In this document: one piece after another, positions 1 to 9,959 of the stretch
How the letters are laid out: every line of letters begins with the position of its first letter
How positions within the stretch are numbered: the first letter of the stretch is position 1
Assembly (NCBI GenBank): GCA_029339505.1
Contig: JAQISU010000108.1
Coordinates: 19,911,501 to 19,975,500, forward strand
Length of the DNA stretch: 64,000 nucleotides
Reading direction: 5' to 3'
Origin: Unio delphinus
Taxonomy: Eukaryota; Mollusca; Bivalvia; Unionida; Unionidae
Program-made: the position numbers and the translations under genes
Notes under the pieces: model-generated
What the model saw: the letters and a program-made list of their open reading frames with translations, nothing else
What the model was told of the DNA's origin: nothing
Database searches by the model: none

Positions 1-94
1 GGATGATTTCAACGAAAGACATTTGAAATTGACGTGAATAGCGTATTATCACCCGATCAACAAATGCAAGTATATGTATGAATTGACAAATTTA

Positions 95-345
95 TATAGC
101 TCGTATAGCGAGACAGATGTAAATGCCTGTAATTTTGGTTATATCGTTCATATTACGACTTAACAAAGTAAAGGCATGTATGTTATGAGTGTGTCGTTCA
201 TGTAACGATTTAGCAATGTAAAGGTGAAATTATGAGTTTATGAATTTATCGTTCAAATAATGAGACTGAGATGTAAATATGATATTATGAATTTACGAAT
301 TTATCGCTCAAATAACGAAGTTGATATGTAAATATGAAATATTTG
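95..345. repeat. Degenerate ~50-55 bp tandem repeat
   Basis: About four to five diverged units, each containing TCGTTCA or TCGCTCA, then an ACGA-like word, then AATGTAAA or ATGTAAAT. The TCG(T/C)TCA word recurs near 144, 194, 249 and 304, giving a 50-55 bp period. No open frame follows the repeat. It is an old minisatellite. Confidence 0.7.
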
Positions 346-669
346 CTCAGATGGTAATAACAATAATATGGAACACGTATTTCAACACTATCGTGGCGTC
401 CATTTGACGTCCAAGATGTATCTGCGGTTCCACCCGCTCTAGTCAATGTTTGCGGAGTCGCCACGCATGGTCCACTCCCCCTGTCTGTTTGAATGATCCC
501 TTCAAAGCCCTTACATTCAACACATACCCGCTGGTCGCGAAGCCTTGGTCCCTCTCATCGAGAATAACAGTACACTCTTCCGAACCAACGTCACCAGACA
601 CAGCGTATACGTCACAAGAAACCTCACAGTTATGTGACTTCACATCAACCGATTATATAAAATACATAT

Positions 670-830
670 ATAGAACGCAACATACACAAAGGCAGCATAC
701 ACAAAGCACCATACACAGACACCACAATACGGTCACATACGGCACCACACACAGGCACACACGGTCATCCACAGTCACTACAACATGGCACCACACACGG
801 GCAGCATAGACAAGCCCCACACACGGTCAG
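670..830. repeat. CA-rich imperfect repeat
   Basis: An irregular run of CACACACGG, CATACACA and GGCACCACACAC words. The 119-residue frame across it is low-complexity (Thr/His-rich) and is not taken as a gene. Confidence 0.55.
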
Positions 831-1034
831 CTCTTTAGCTGAACGTTTTGCTTTCTTAAAGTGGATAGCTTTCTGACAAGACTGGACGTGATGTGATGTT
901 TACCGAGAGTTTGCTCTATCATATACCCTAGCTGTGACCGACTTAAGTTAAATGGAAACCTTTACTACGCGCTCAAGCGTATATTTTGAAGCATCTTTGC
1001 TATGTTATGAATATGCATTATACATTATCACCAT

Positions 1035-1690
1035 GCAGTTTATTGCTTCATTAGAAAGACTTAGTACACCCTATCAACGACATTATATTTTGAAGATGAT
1101 TGCTTTTTTAGAAAGACTTACAACACCCTATCAACGACATTATATTTTAAAGATGATTGCTTTTTGGGAAAGACTTACAATACCCTATCAACAACATTAT
1201 ATTTTGAAGATGATTGCTTTTTTTATAAAGACTTACAACACCCTATCAACAACATTATATTTTGAAGATTATTGCTTTTTTATATAGACTTACAACACCC
1301 TATCAACGACATTATATTTTGAAGATGATTGCTTTTTGGGAAAGACTTACAACACCCTATCAAAAACATTATATTTTGAAGATTATTGCTTTTTTATAAA
1401 GACTTAGAACACCCTATCAACGACATTATATTTTGAAGATGATTGCTTTTTGGGAAAGACTTACAACACACTATCAACAACATTATATTTTGAAGATGAT
1501 TGCTTTTTTTAGAAAGACTTACAACACCCTATCAACGACATTATATTTTGAAGATGATTGCTTTTTGGGAAAGACTTACAACACCCTATCAACAACATTA
1601 TATTTTGAAGATGATTGCTTTTGTATAAAGACTTACAACACCCTATCAACGACATTATATTTTGAAGATTATTGCTTTTTGGGAAAGAGG
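1035..1690. repeat. 57-bp minisatellite with 114-bp dimer structure
   Basis: About 11.5 copies of a 57-bp unit (two copies are 58 bp) containing AAGACTTACAACACCCTATC and CATTATATTTTGAAGAT. From the fifth copy on, units alternate. One type has TATAAAG or AGAAAG and CAACGAC; the other has GGGAAAG and CAACAAC or CAAAAAC. This is a two-unit, 114-bp higher-order repeat. Because 57 is divisible by three, frames stay open across several units (19-residue repeats). The 1-bp insertions move the reading between frames, so I do not believe it is translated. Confidence 0.93.
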
Positions 1691-1844
1691 TATGCCACAT
1701 TTTCACATACTTTCCGTTTGAATGTTTATTCCTTTGTTAGAAAATTTCTTTTCCATTTAATCTATCAGGCAATACTGTACCGTTGTACGCTGTATAACTG
1801 GACACAGAAAGAAATCGCAACTGCAAGCATTTCATCCATAACGA

Positions 1845-2195
1845 TCACACTCGGTGGATACATCATTCTCAACTGTAAGTATTTCACTCATTGGGACCAG
1901 ATTTGATTTATACATCAATCTCAGAGCTCACACTCGGTGGATACATCATTCTCATCTGTACGCATTTCACCCATTAAGATTAGACACGATCTATAAAGCA
2001 TCGCAGCTGCGTACATTTCACGCTTAGAGACCAGTCTTGATCTAAATAGCAATCTCAGATGTGAGTATTCGACCCATATAATCTCAACTGTGCGAATTTC
2101 CCTATAGGTTTCAACTGTAACCAATCACTCCATTGAGATCAGACTCGGTGGATTTAACAGTCTCAAATGTGAGTAATTCATCTATAGAGACCATC
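1845..2195. repeat. Degenerate ~60-bp tandem repeat
   Basis: Words such as CACTCGGTGGATACATCATT, CTCAACTGTAAGTATTTCAC and GAGACCAGTCTTGAT recur with drift. CACTCGGTGGAT-type words appear near 1850, 1930 and 2145. About five or six units have diverged too far for a clean consensus. Confidence 0.65.
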
Positions 2196-2199
2196 GCAT

Positions 2200-3300
2200 G
2201 CATAGGCCTTATTTACCGAGTAGCGGCCATACTGCTAATGAGGAATGCAATGTCATCATATTTGTCAATTATGCATAGCAATGATTGTTTTATATAATAC
2301 ATTCAATGTAAGAAATCGGTAAAAATGCAGAATATCAGCTAAAGTAAAATGTATCGCTTTTAATAAATTCATATCGTTATAACAACACTACTAACATACC
2401 CCCTCCATTTTATATCGGACTGTACTACTGAACGTTTGCTTCATTCAGTCAATCAGGGACATCAAATACCAACGTATCACGTGATCAATAAAACCAATTT
2501 CGTTTGGAATGACCGGATTTTATGAATCAGATATACTTAGCTTTGATCTTTATTGCGGGTAATAATGGTATAATCTATTGGAGTAAACCAATAAATGGGG
2601 ACTTTTGAACTGAATCTGATACAGTAAACGTAACGTCATCTGCCTGTAGGAGAATCAAATCTACATCACGGGTAAAACATGATATAGAACTATTGAACTG
2701 TAGTTTATGGTTGACTAGTGGCAAATTTTCATGCAAAACAGAATTGTATTTTTGCATTAGTAAAAGCAGTGAAAGAGAACCAAAGTTTTCTTTTCTGTGC
2801 AATTTGTTAATGTTTATGATTATGGCCAGTAATACGTAACGGCAATATAAGATTCCTCGGGGAATAAGATATTAAAATTGGTTTGTGGGTCTTTAACATT
2901 TGTTAGTGTTTAAGGCGGCGTTAATAAAGACAGTGTACATTTAACTGTGGGAATCTAGGGACAAAGGGAAGCCCTATGTTAGAAATGCGCACAGGTTTTA
3001 TCCGGTATTAATTATGTTATGAAGTTCGAGGGTAAGAAATGCGAATTTTAGGCATAGCAGCCACTGAAAATATCACATTTTATGTTGCTACAATCTGTAC
3101 CGATGTGTCTGGAGTCAGCTTCTATTTCAGATAGTTTAATGATCAAATTTACATTTATTTCAAATTTACATTTATTTCAAACTTACATTCATGATTTTCT
3201 AATGATCAGTGATATTGTGATATAGCTTTTATTGCACTCAATACAAACATGGAGACAAGTGATTTGCCCACGGAAACATCGAAGTATTCGAATTTAGCTT
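2200..3300. other. AT-rich sequence without recognised gene
   Basis: No coding-like frame or transposon motif was recognised. The only local structure is a 17-bp direct repeat (AATTTACATTTATTTCA) in about 2.5 copies at 3148-3190. Confidence 0.5.
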
Positions 3301-3302
3301 AC

Positions 3303-3352
3303 CTGAGGAAGTATTAACTCAGCAGAACTTTGAATTAACACGTTAGGATCCT
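3303..3352 (-). other. Candidate 50-nt internal exon
   Basis: Read on the minus strand, a pyrimidine-rich stretch ending in TTCGCAG is followed by 50 nt, then by the donor CAG|GTAAGC. One frame is open and reads DPNVLIQSSAELILPQ; the other two hit stops at once. The segment would enter with two bases completing a codon and leave in phase 0. No family is recognised. Good splice signals and one open frame in 50 nt can arise by chance in AT-rich DNA, so transcript evidence would decide. It is listed because similar segments on the same strand occur at 6.3, 24.7 and 56.2 kb. Confidence 0.25.
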
Positions 3353-3458
3353 CTGCGAAGTGAGCAGCGACTATAGAACACTTATAAGAACTGCTTGAAG
3401 ATAACATCTAAAATAACGTTTTATTGGCTCCTCTTCCCCCTTACAACAATATTTCCTG

Positions 3459-3465
3459 GTGTGTG

Positions 3466-3513
<48 letters not shown>
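3459..3513. repeat. (GT)n microsatellite
   Basis: About 27 GT units with one TT interruption near 3480. The His/Thr-rich frame read from the other strand is a by-product. Confidence 0.97.
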
Positions 3514-3514
<1 letters not shown>

Positions 3515-3689
3515 CACATGCTTTGCAGTTTTGTGATGCGTCTTATGCTGTAATCTAGGTGTACTTAATACTTTCATTTTCTGTGACAAATAGTGAAGCA
3601 AAGTGCACAAGCCTCCAGCTGTCAGTACATAGCCACTCCATCGCCAAGACTCTTGCAGTGCATCCATGAGGTATAATCAGAGCACACCT

Positions 3690-4182
3690 CACCACTGCTC
3701 TGTACCCTACACTGGCTATCCATTCGATACAGAATCAAACACAAAATTTGTTCTCTGTGCTATATTTCACTCACAGACTCCAGTCCAGCATACCTACCCA
3801 GCCTCACCGTTGTGTATACACCAGCAAGATACTTACGCTCCTCTTCTGACAATTGTATGCTCATTGTTCCTACTATGAAAACGAAGTCATATCGACAACG
3901 TTTTTTACATACCAGGGCCCGGCGATGTGGAACGAATTGCCAATTGAAATTAGACACAAAGACACAATGGTCCCATTTAAGAATGCCCTTAAAATGCACC
4001 CTTTTCGACTGCAGGGATATCCTTAGAGACCAAATAATGTTTTGTATTTTATTTGTTTTCAGCATGTTTGTAAGTGTTCCGATTTCATGGGTTTTGTTAT
4101 TTGTTTTTCTGCTGTATAGTCATATCATTATAGATGCTGTAAAGCGCTTATAGCTACTAAAGATTAGGCGCTATACAAAGTC
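3690..4182 (+). pseudogene. L2/CR1-like LINE 3' end (copy 1)
   Basis: This is the C-terminal end of a non-LTR reverse transcriptase, 5'-truncated and frameshifted. Pieces read LYPTLAIHSIQ (the usual LHWLP.R.RI block), FSVLYFTHRLQSSIP and, in another frame, GPAMWNELPIEIRHKD. These match the C-terminal signature of CR1/L2-type elements (rIr fKl...aP.LWNsLP.eiR). A short 3' UTR holds AAAGCGCTTATAG...ATTAGGCGCT, a small inverted repeat, and ends in (ATT)n. The same end is found at 16.0-16.6 kb and 22.2-22.7 kb, so this is one family. It would be active only with the missing endonuclease and RT, so it is dead. Clade assignment (L2 versus CR1) is inference. Confidence 0.8.
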
Positions 4183-4205
4183 ATTATTATTATTATTATT
4201 ATTAA

Positions 4206-4260
<55 letters not shown>
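4183..4260. repeat. (ATT)n tail of LINE copy 1
   Basis: About 26 ATT units directly after the GGCGCTATACAAAG end of the LINE 3' UTR. Such a tail is expected for this element type. It is one transition (ATTAAT) from perfect. Confidence 0.95.
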
Positions 4261-4262
<2 letters not shown>

Positions 4263-4264
4263 AA

Positions 4265-4640
4265 CTCCATAACTAAGCATCATTCGACATCCTGCTGAAC
4301 TGAAAGGGCTCTCAGAAACTCAATCGGCCCCAGAGGTATAGCGTGCATGAACACCGGTGTTTGGACTGTCCCTGGCGTAACATCGAACAATGCTCCAGCT
4401 ATGCGATCAATAGAAGGACCTGTCTACCCTTCTAATTAAAGTCTGATCCGGCTGACTTGGCCGATGAGGTCATGGTCGGCCATGATGGCGGACAAGCACT
4501 GTACTGCGGAGTCCCAAGGGCATTCATGAAGCACATTAAAAGTAGTGGTCATCTACTGCATCCAACGGAACATCCAGCCGTACAGATTTTTGTGGCAACG
4601 TCTTAGAAATGCATCAGGTACAGAATATATTAACCAGTCT
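4265..4640. other. GC-richer orphan segment, unassigned
   Basis: This stretch is clearly richer in G+C than its surroundings. On the plus strand a frame of about 57 codons (near 4434-4604) contains ADLADEVMVGHDGG and HLLHPTEHPAVQIFVATS. On the minus strand a frame contains GALFDVTPGTVQTPVFMHAI. I recognise neither. It abuts the (ATT)n tail of the LINE. It could be a piece of an unknown transposon, a retrocopy, or an exon. Confidence 0.35.
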
Positions 4641-6020
4641 GTGTGATTTTTGTGTGCATGTCACAATGATCTGCCTACGCCAAAATATGTTGTAGTCATG
4701 ATATAGGGTACATTTCTCTCATCATATTAGAAGTAAACAAAACTTGAATACATAATGCTAACGGGTTTAATCAATCCTGAATTCTTATATGCCAACTTTT
4801 TGAGCTTCGGAAATTTTGCAAAATATATCCGGCCTCGAAGAGTTCAAAGGTAATACGTTTACTTTGAGTCTTAAATATAGGACAACAATATGAAAAGCAG
4901 CATAAAGACAAGTTAATGTAGCGGCACAAATACTACAATTTTAGGAAACAGAGCTGGATCTAGCCGATGTATGCGTTCATCTAACAATGTAAGAACCTCA
5001 GACTGGTCTCCAGAAAATGAATGACGGAAATTGGTCTCAAGTGATACAACAATATTTGACACAATAGTGGCAACCTGCGAGATAAGGAGAGGGTTTTACT
5101 GACTAAAGTTAGAACAACTCAAATGTTTTCAATACCAGCCTAAGCTTCTTAAAGATCATATTAAGCGTGTCTGTATTTTGTATTTAAGCCTCTTGTTTAC
5201 AACTGAGAATGTTCTGGAAGTTAATGTTTAGACCGCATATGGGTCCTCTTATTATGTTCTTATATTAATTTTATTTACATCATAATGATAAGCATACATA
5301 TCGTAACATCATTAGCGGAATCCGCATTTTCTTTGTGCTAATAATAATTTGCTAGGATTTATTTATTAAAATTATTCATTCGAATTACAAAGTGCTAATT
5401 AACTATAAGACAAATTTTTTATTTATTTGTGCATTATTGTGAATTCGCTGAGTTACATTCTGGATTATGTCACTGATACTGCACATGTACTCATTCCAAT
5501 ATGTTGCTACGTCAGCACATTCAATTGGAATTTATTTGGAACACTGTATTCTTTGGACCTGTAAAATATTGTCACGTTGGTTTCATGGGAATCAACTCAT
5601 TTGTTATTTGCAGAGTTTTTCAAAACCTGTTGGTATTTGCTTTCTTCTCTTGCTGAGTTTATGCCCATATATTCGTAAATATAAACATGATAACAGCGGT
5701 GGACATTGCCAAAAAAAAGATATTGCCTTGCCCACATAATTCGCAAACGATCGTGACGTAGTGATGATTCTTCCTCAAATGCGTCAAAAATAAAACGGGA
5801 TAATGTTTAATATCCGTTTAACAGTATAATCTGCAAACACGTTTTAAAATAGGACTTTCTTATACCCTAAAATGTCATTCTATATGGAGGAACGTGTCAA
5901 TCAGGTATCTAAAGAGAGATGACCTCTATGTAACCTAGAGCTCATTAACTTCGCATTTAAATGTAAGCTAGAACCTAGGACTACCGACGTCAAAAATATA
6001 TGATATATTCATAGCTATAA
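4640..6020. other. No feature recognised
   Basis: AT-rich sequence. A 90-codon frame at 5467-5739 has no family resemblance or splice framing that I can support, and is treated as chance. Confidence 0.45.
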
Positions 6021-6028
6021 GTACTTAC

Positions 6029-6103
6029 AGTTAATGGAGTGATATATTTGTGGCCCGCGGGTGGTAGGTTCCACGTGCCAAATTGAATAAGTGTATGATT
6101 GTG
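6029..6103 (-). other. Candidate exon, alternative acceptors
   Basis: The minus strand shows a good donor (AACT|GTAAGTAC). Possible acceptors are TTATTATGCGTAG (giving this 75-nt segment) or an upstream ACTTCATACAAG preceded by a long T/C-rich tract. In the 75-nt form one frame is fully open (HNHTLIQFGTWNLPPAG...). In the longer form a frame containing SDFLIIYLLCVAQSYTYS is open. It lies about 160 nt downstream of the better candidate at 6265-6346. For the frame used there, the 75-nt form ends in a stop just before the donor. It is weak alone. Confidence 0.18.
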
Positions 6104-6264
6104 CTACGCATAATAAATAAATAATAAGAAAGTCAGACAAACTTGTATGAAGTCCGATGGGAGTGAAACGAAAAAAACACGAGTTAAATGAGAGGAGAGA
6201 CAAAAATAAAAAGATGATTTTTCATGATCATTCAAACAGTAAGATCAATATAGATTACACTTAC

Positions 6265-6346
6265 CCAACCACCAATTCCAAAGGCGACTTGTTTTCACGT
6301 TCGACGTCTCGGAATAACATATTTAATGTACGACCATGTTTTAGAC
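6265..6346 (-). other. Candidate 82-nt internal exon
   Basis: This is the best splice-bounded segment in the window. On the minus strand, AAAAGATATCTTTATTATTCAG is followed by 82 nt and then by the donor GTTGG|GTAAGTGTAA. Two frames are closed. The third is open throughout and includes LKHGRTLNMLFRDVEREN and KSPLELVV, with varied, protein-like composition and higher G+C than its flanks. It enters with two bases completing a codon and leaves with two. I do not recognise the protein. The plus strand also has a 65-codon Lys-rich frame here, considered a shadow. An RNA read spanning both junctions would confirm it. Confidence 0.35.
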
Positions 6347-6668
6347 CTGAATAATAAAGATATCTTTTGTAAATTCACATGTTGACATGATTACAAAACC
6401 ATTACATTATTGTCATTAGGAAAATAATTGGAATTTAATTTTGAACATAATTCAAAGGCGGATCTGAACTTTAGGACTTATTCGTCATTTTCTTTCTCGT
6501 ATTTTTTAAGATAGTCACATCTTGTATTGGTGCGCCAGAAACACAAGCGCAAAAACTGTCTTAGCATGTCTTAAAGTATTGTGTCTACGAGGCCAGCGAC
6601 CATTTTTTTTTTATCATGACATAATTTTCTATACGTACAACAGCCTCTACCTTTCTTTATACCCACCA

Positions 6669-6796
6669 ATCTACCTACCTACCTACCTGCCTGCCTGCCT
6701 ACCTACCTACCTACGTAACTACAAACATACCACATACTAAGAAATACAAACGCAAACACATACATACATACGTACGTACGTACGTACGTACCTACC

Positions 6797-6827
<31 letters not shown>

Positions 6828-6955
6828 ATGCATGCATGCATGCATGCATGCATGCATGCATACATACATACATACATACATACATACATACATACATACA
6901 TACATACATACATACATACATACATACATACATACATACATACATACATACATGT
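6669..6955. repeat. Chain of related tetranucleotide repeats
   Basis: Adjacent blocks run in order: (CTAC)n, (CTGC)n and (CTAC)n again at 6669-6713; a 40-bp spacer; then (ACAT), (ACGT) at about 6768-6790, (TGCG) at about 6797-6828, (TGCA) to about 6860, and (TACA) to about 6953. Each block differs from the next by a single base of the unit. The Met-Tyr-Val-Cys frames on both strands are artefacts of this repeat. Confidence 0.95.
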
Positions 6956-6960
6956 GTAAA

Positions 6961-7446
6961 CTTGTTTACAGGTAAACTTGTTTGGAATCGGTATATTATT
7001 GATAATATTAAAAAACTTGAAGAATCAACCTGGAATACAGATATTGAGCTAAGGGGCGATTTAATTCACTTCAGAAACATCCATTTGGACCTAAAACCAA
7101 GCAGTATATGGTTTCTTGGGCGTACATTTCCATCTATGTAAGAACGAAACGTCTTCTTTGAGAGGGTGATTGACACTTTAGAGGTGAGAGACGGGGTTAT
7201 TTTATTCAATCAAGAAGACGATATACTATTGGAGCCACTTCTTGGAAGCAGAGTAGATTGCTTGTCGTCTATCGACGATGACGTATGGGATAAACTCATG
7301 TTGGTAACGGCAAAAAGCATAACCTCATTTTACAATAAAATGCATGCCCTACTCTCAAACAACATGTCATATCATAACAGCAATATACAGTAGTTAAGCT
7401 AAATAAATAAATTAATTAATTTTATTAAAAAAAAAAGCAAAACAAA
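6961..7446 (+). pseudogene. Coding-looking segment with in-frame stop and A-tract
   Basis: Downstream of the tetranucleotide block one reading frame runs from about 6962 to a TAG at 7391-7393, broken only by a TAA at 7139-7141. It reads LVWNRYIIDNIKKLEEST early on and DTLEVRDGVILFNQEDDILL and DDVWDKLMLVTAKSITSFYN later, with ordinary protein-like composition. The stop is followed within about 10 nt by AATAAA and, about 25 nt later, by a run of ten A and more A-rich sequence (7429-7446). This resembles the 3' end of a processed retrocopy that has acquired a nonsense mutation. Alternatively it is a terminal exon: TTGTTTACAG just before 6972 looks like an acceptor, and ATGTAAGA at the internal stop looks like a donor. 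The protein family is not recognised. Confidence 0.45.
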
Positions 7447-7579
7447 AGGCCATCCTGTTCTTGTCAAATTCCGCACTTTTGTTGTATGACAGATCACGGA
7501 GATATAATTCTTTCTGTCTTATAAAATATAAGAATGTCACATTTTGCTATCTTTTTCATTTGAGAATGGTTTCATGTTG

Positions 7580-7710
7580 TTCCACATATATATGTATAGA
7601 TGTGTGTATGTGTGTGTATATGCTATGTGTGTATGTGTTTGTGTGTGTATATGTATGTGTGTGTGTACATTTATGTGTGTGTGTATATATGTATGTATGC
7701 ATAATCACAT
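7580..7710. repeat. GT/GTAT-rich microsatellite region
   Basis: Irregular mixture of (TG)n and (TGTA)n words. The Cys/Val/Tyr-rich frames here are low-complexity shadows. Confidence 0.8.
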
Positions 7711-7799
7711 ATGTCATGTAGAAAAAACTACATTAATAATTACACTGGTATACGTTTCACCAGTTTTTTTTTATATACACTTTTCTGTTGTATTTCATG

Positions 7800-7960
7800 A
7801 TTTTGTATTATCTTGAATTTGATTAATCTGATGTAATCTCTGTTGAAGAGGAAATAAAGTCAGTCAGTCAGTCAGTCAGTCATATGCGTGCATGCATGCA
7901 TGCATGCAAGCAGACAGACAAAAAGATAGACAGACAAAAAGACCTGACAGACAGACAATC
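7800..7960 (+). mobile_element. Possible retroelement 3' end with (AGTC)n tail
   Basis: GTTGAAGAGGAAATAAAG runs straight into (AGTC)n at 7858-7880, then (TGCA)n at 7886-7909, then (AGAC)-like words. A unique 3' UTR-like sequence ending in AATAAAG and a tetranucleotide tail is typical of many LINE/SINE 3' ends in invertebrates. No coding part is recognised upstream unless the segment at 6961-7393 belongs to it. Confidence 0.4.
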
Positions 7961-7964
7961 TGAC

Positions 7965-9040
7965 TGAAATGGACTTATTCTGAAGCTCAAGCAAAATAAT
8001 CCCGTATTTCACTGTTAAGTACAGAATGGTAAAGGTGTATGCGTTGATAAATGATCTGTTTAGTACTAAATGTTTGATTTTGTCTTTGTTTGTATTTATT
8101 TCATTTTGAAGACACAACCCGACTGAAATTCTTCCAAAGGCATTGAAATTCGTTCACGGATTATATATTCCTTTCGTTTCGGACATTACATTGATATCAT
8201 TGTACTTCAGCAAAGACAAAACTAAAAAGAAGTTGTTGATTTCTTTGTAATGGCATTGCATAACCTCAAAGAATAAACAAATGTTAACGTTTATGTGTCA
8301 TGTGCATCAACAAGTTGGCTAATGATTATTTAATGCTGTGCAATAATGAAGATGATGCCGACAATTTGACGTTTTCTCATATTATTGACGGAGCAGATGT
8401 AATATAGTTACTTCTCGTCGGAAGCTAGGCTAGTCGTATTTCCGGACGAAAAAAAGTGACACGAAGGATGACCGTGCTACGATCTGCGTCTTGCGAGACT
8501 ACTCAATAACTTGAGATGATTATTTTAAACGGGTAATGGCCAACAATAATTGTCTAGCTGGCAGTATTACATGTTTGTAAATTGATTCTGAATTTAAATA
8601 GCGCTGCATTATTGAATAACCAATTAATATTGAAATTAACTGCTATTTCTGTCTTCTTAAGACAAATGATGAATGAATGGATAAATGATGGATTCGGAAA
8701 GTTAGTTATCTTTGTAACTATCAATAGCAAACCAATTGTCAGTACATAGGATTTGTTTTATTTCAGATAGAGTCAGGGTTCTTTACTAGTCTTGCGTATT
8801 AATCAAAGTCAAGCTCTGGGGCAGATTCGGGGATTTATCTTCATCTCGTGACAAGCCAGTAATTTATGGACTTTATTATTATACTGTCTAAAATATCCTC
8901 TATATTTCATTATCATTCAACACTTGAGTCCGAGGTAATGCCCGAGGTACACGAAGAATTCTAGGTAAAAAAAGGTTTCCGACTATCCAATGGAAAGTAC
9001 GTATTACGATGTGTAGAGATTTTCATTCCTGTGGTCGCCT
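7965..9040. other. No feature recognised
   Basis: AT-rich, with no coding-like frame, repeat period or transposon motif seen. Confidence 0.45.
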
Positions 9041-9041
9041 G

Positions 9042-9042
<1 letters not shown>

Positions 9043-9101
<59 letters not shown>
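9043..9101. repeat. (TA)n microsatellite
   Basis: About 29 uninterrupted TA units. Confidence 0.98.
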
Positions 9102-9103
<2 letters not shown>

Positions 9104-9424
9104 GAATATGTACCCATGCATTTAAGCTGCAATTAAGATGTTTTGTATAAAAAAACTAAAATTTTGCAAACATTTTTTATCTTAACTTAGATAATGCTTG
9201 TTAAATATTTAAGTATGAAACTCGTAGTCAAGGTTACAAAATTATTACGTGGTAAACAATCTTTTTTATGTCGTCGTATATTAAACAGGCAACCTATGTC
9301 GACTACATCCTCTATTTTAAATTAATAATTATTTAGATTTAAATGGACCTCAATTTAAAATTGTCAAGTTAAATTGCCTTATTAAATTTTCTGAAGGTCT
9401 TTTATAAAATTAACAAGTCAACGA

Positions 9425-9870
9425 TACGATGATGAAATGGAAAAAGGAACGACCTTAAAAATACATACAATGTCGACGATCCACATTAACATGCACAGTA
9501 CACTGAACAGGGCGAAAAGAACAACCTCAAAATAACACAGTACATTACTCCTAAAAATATACAGTACCTTAAGTAAGAAAAGAGAACTACCGTAAAAGTA
9601 CATTGCTCATGGTGCTTTCGATCATGGAAGAAAGAACTACCTTAGACGTTCACGCTATATTAATCACATTATAAAGAATTAACGAACAAATACACAGTAC
9701 GTTGACCCTGGAAAAGATAACTACTTCGAAAATACACAGTACATTAATCATCGAAACAAATAAACACCATACAAATATAAAGTACGTTGACCATGGAAGA
9801 AAGAATCACCTTAACAATGATCATGAAATAAACAATTACCTTAAAATACACAGTACGTGGATTTAAAAAA
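9425..9870. repeat. Degenerate ~55-60 bp tandem repeat
   Basis: Words such as ATACACAGTAC, GTTGACCATGGAAGAAAGAA, ACTACCTTA and CATTAATCAT recur in the same order about eight times with drift and indels. It is an old minisatellite. The Phe/Leu-rich minus frame is a by-product. Confidence 0.75.
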
Positions 9871-9903
9871 AAGAAATAATGTACTCTTTAAAATACATAG
9901 TAC

Positions 9904-9925
9904 ACGTGTGTGTGTGCGCGCGCGC

Positions 9926-9958
<33 letters not shown>
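9904..9958. repeat. (GT)n with a (CG)n core
   Basis: (GT)n flanks a GCGCGCGCGCGCG core at about 9915-9929. The alternating purine-pyrimidine tract is unusually GC-pure in its centre, a classic candidate for left-handed DNA. Confidence 0.95.

Positions 9959-9959
<1 letters not shown>

Noticed and set aside
1433..1906. 157-codon frame with 19-residue repeats, a possible repeat protein
   Set aside because: The open frame is a consequence of a 57-bp unit. One-base insertions shift the frame between units, no promoter or splice context is seen, and the sequence after the array is unrelated.
6703..6949. Met-Tyr-Val-Cys repeat frames
   Set aside because: Translation of TACA/TGCA tetranucleotides.
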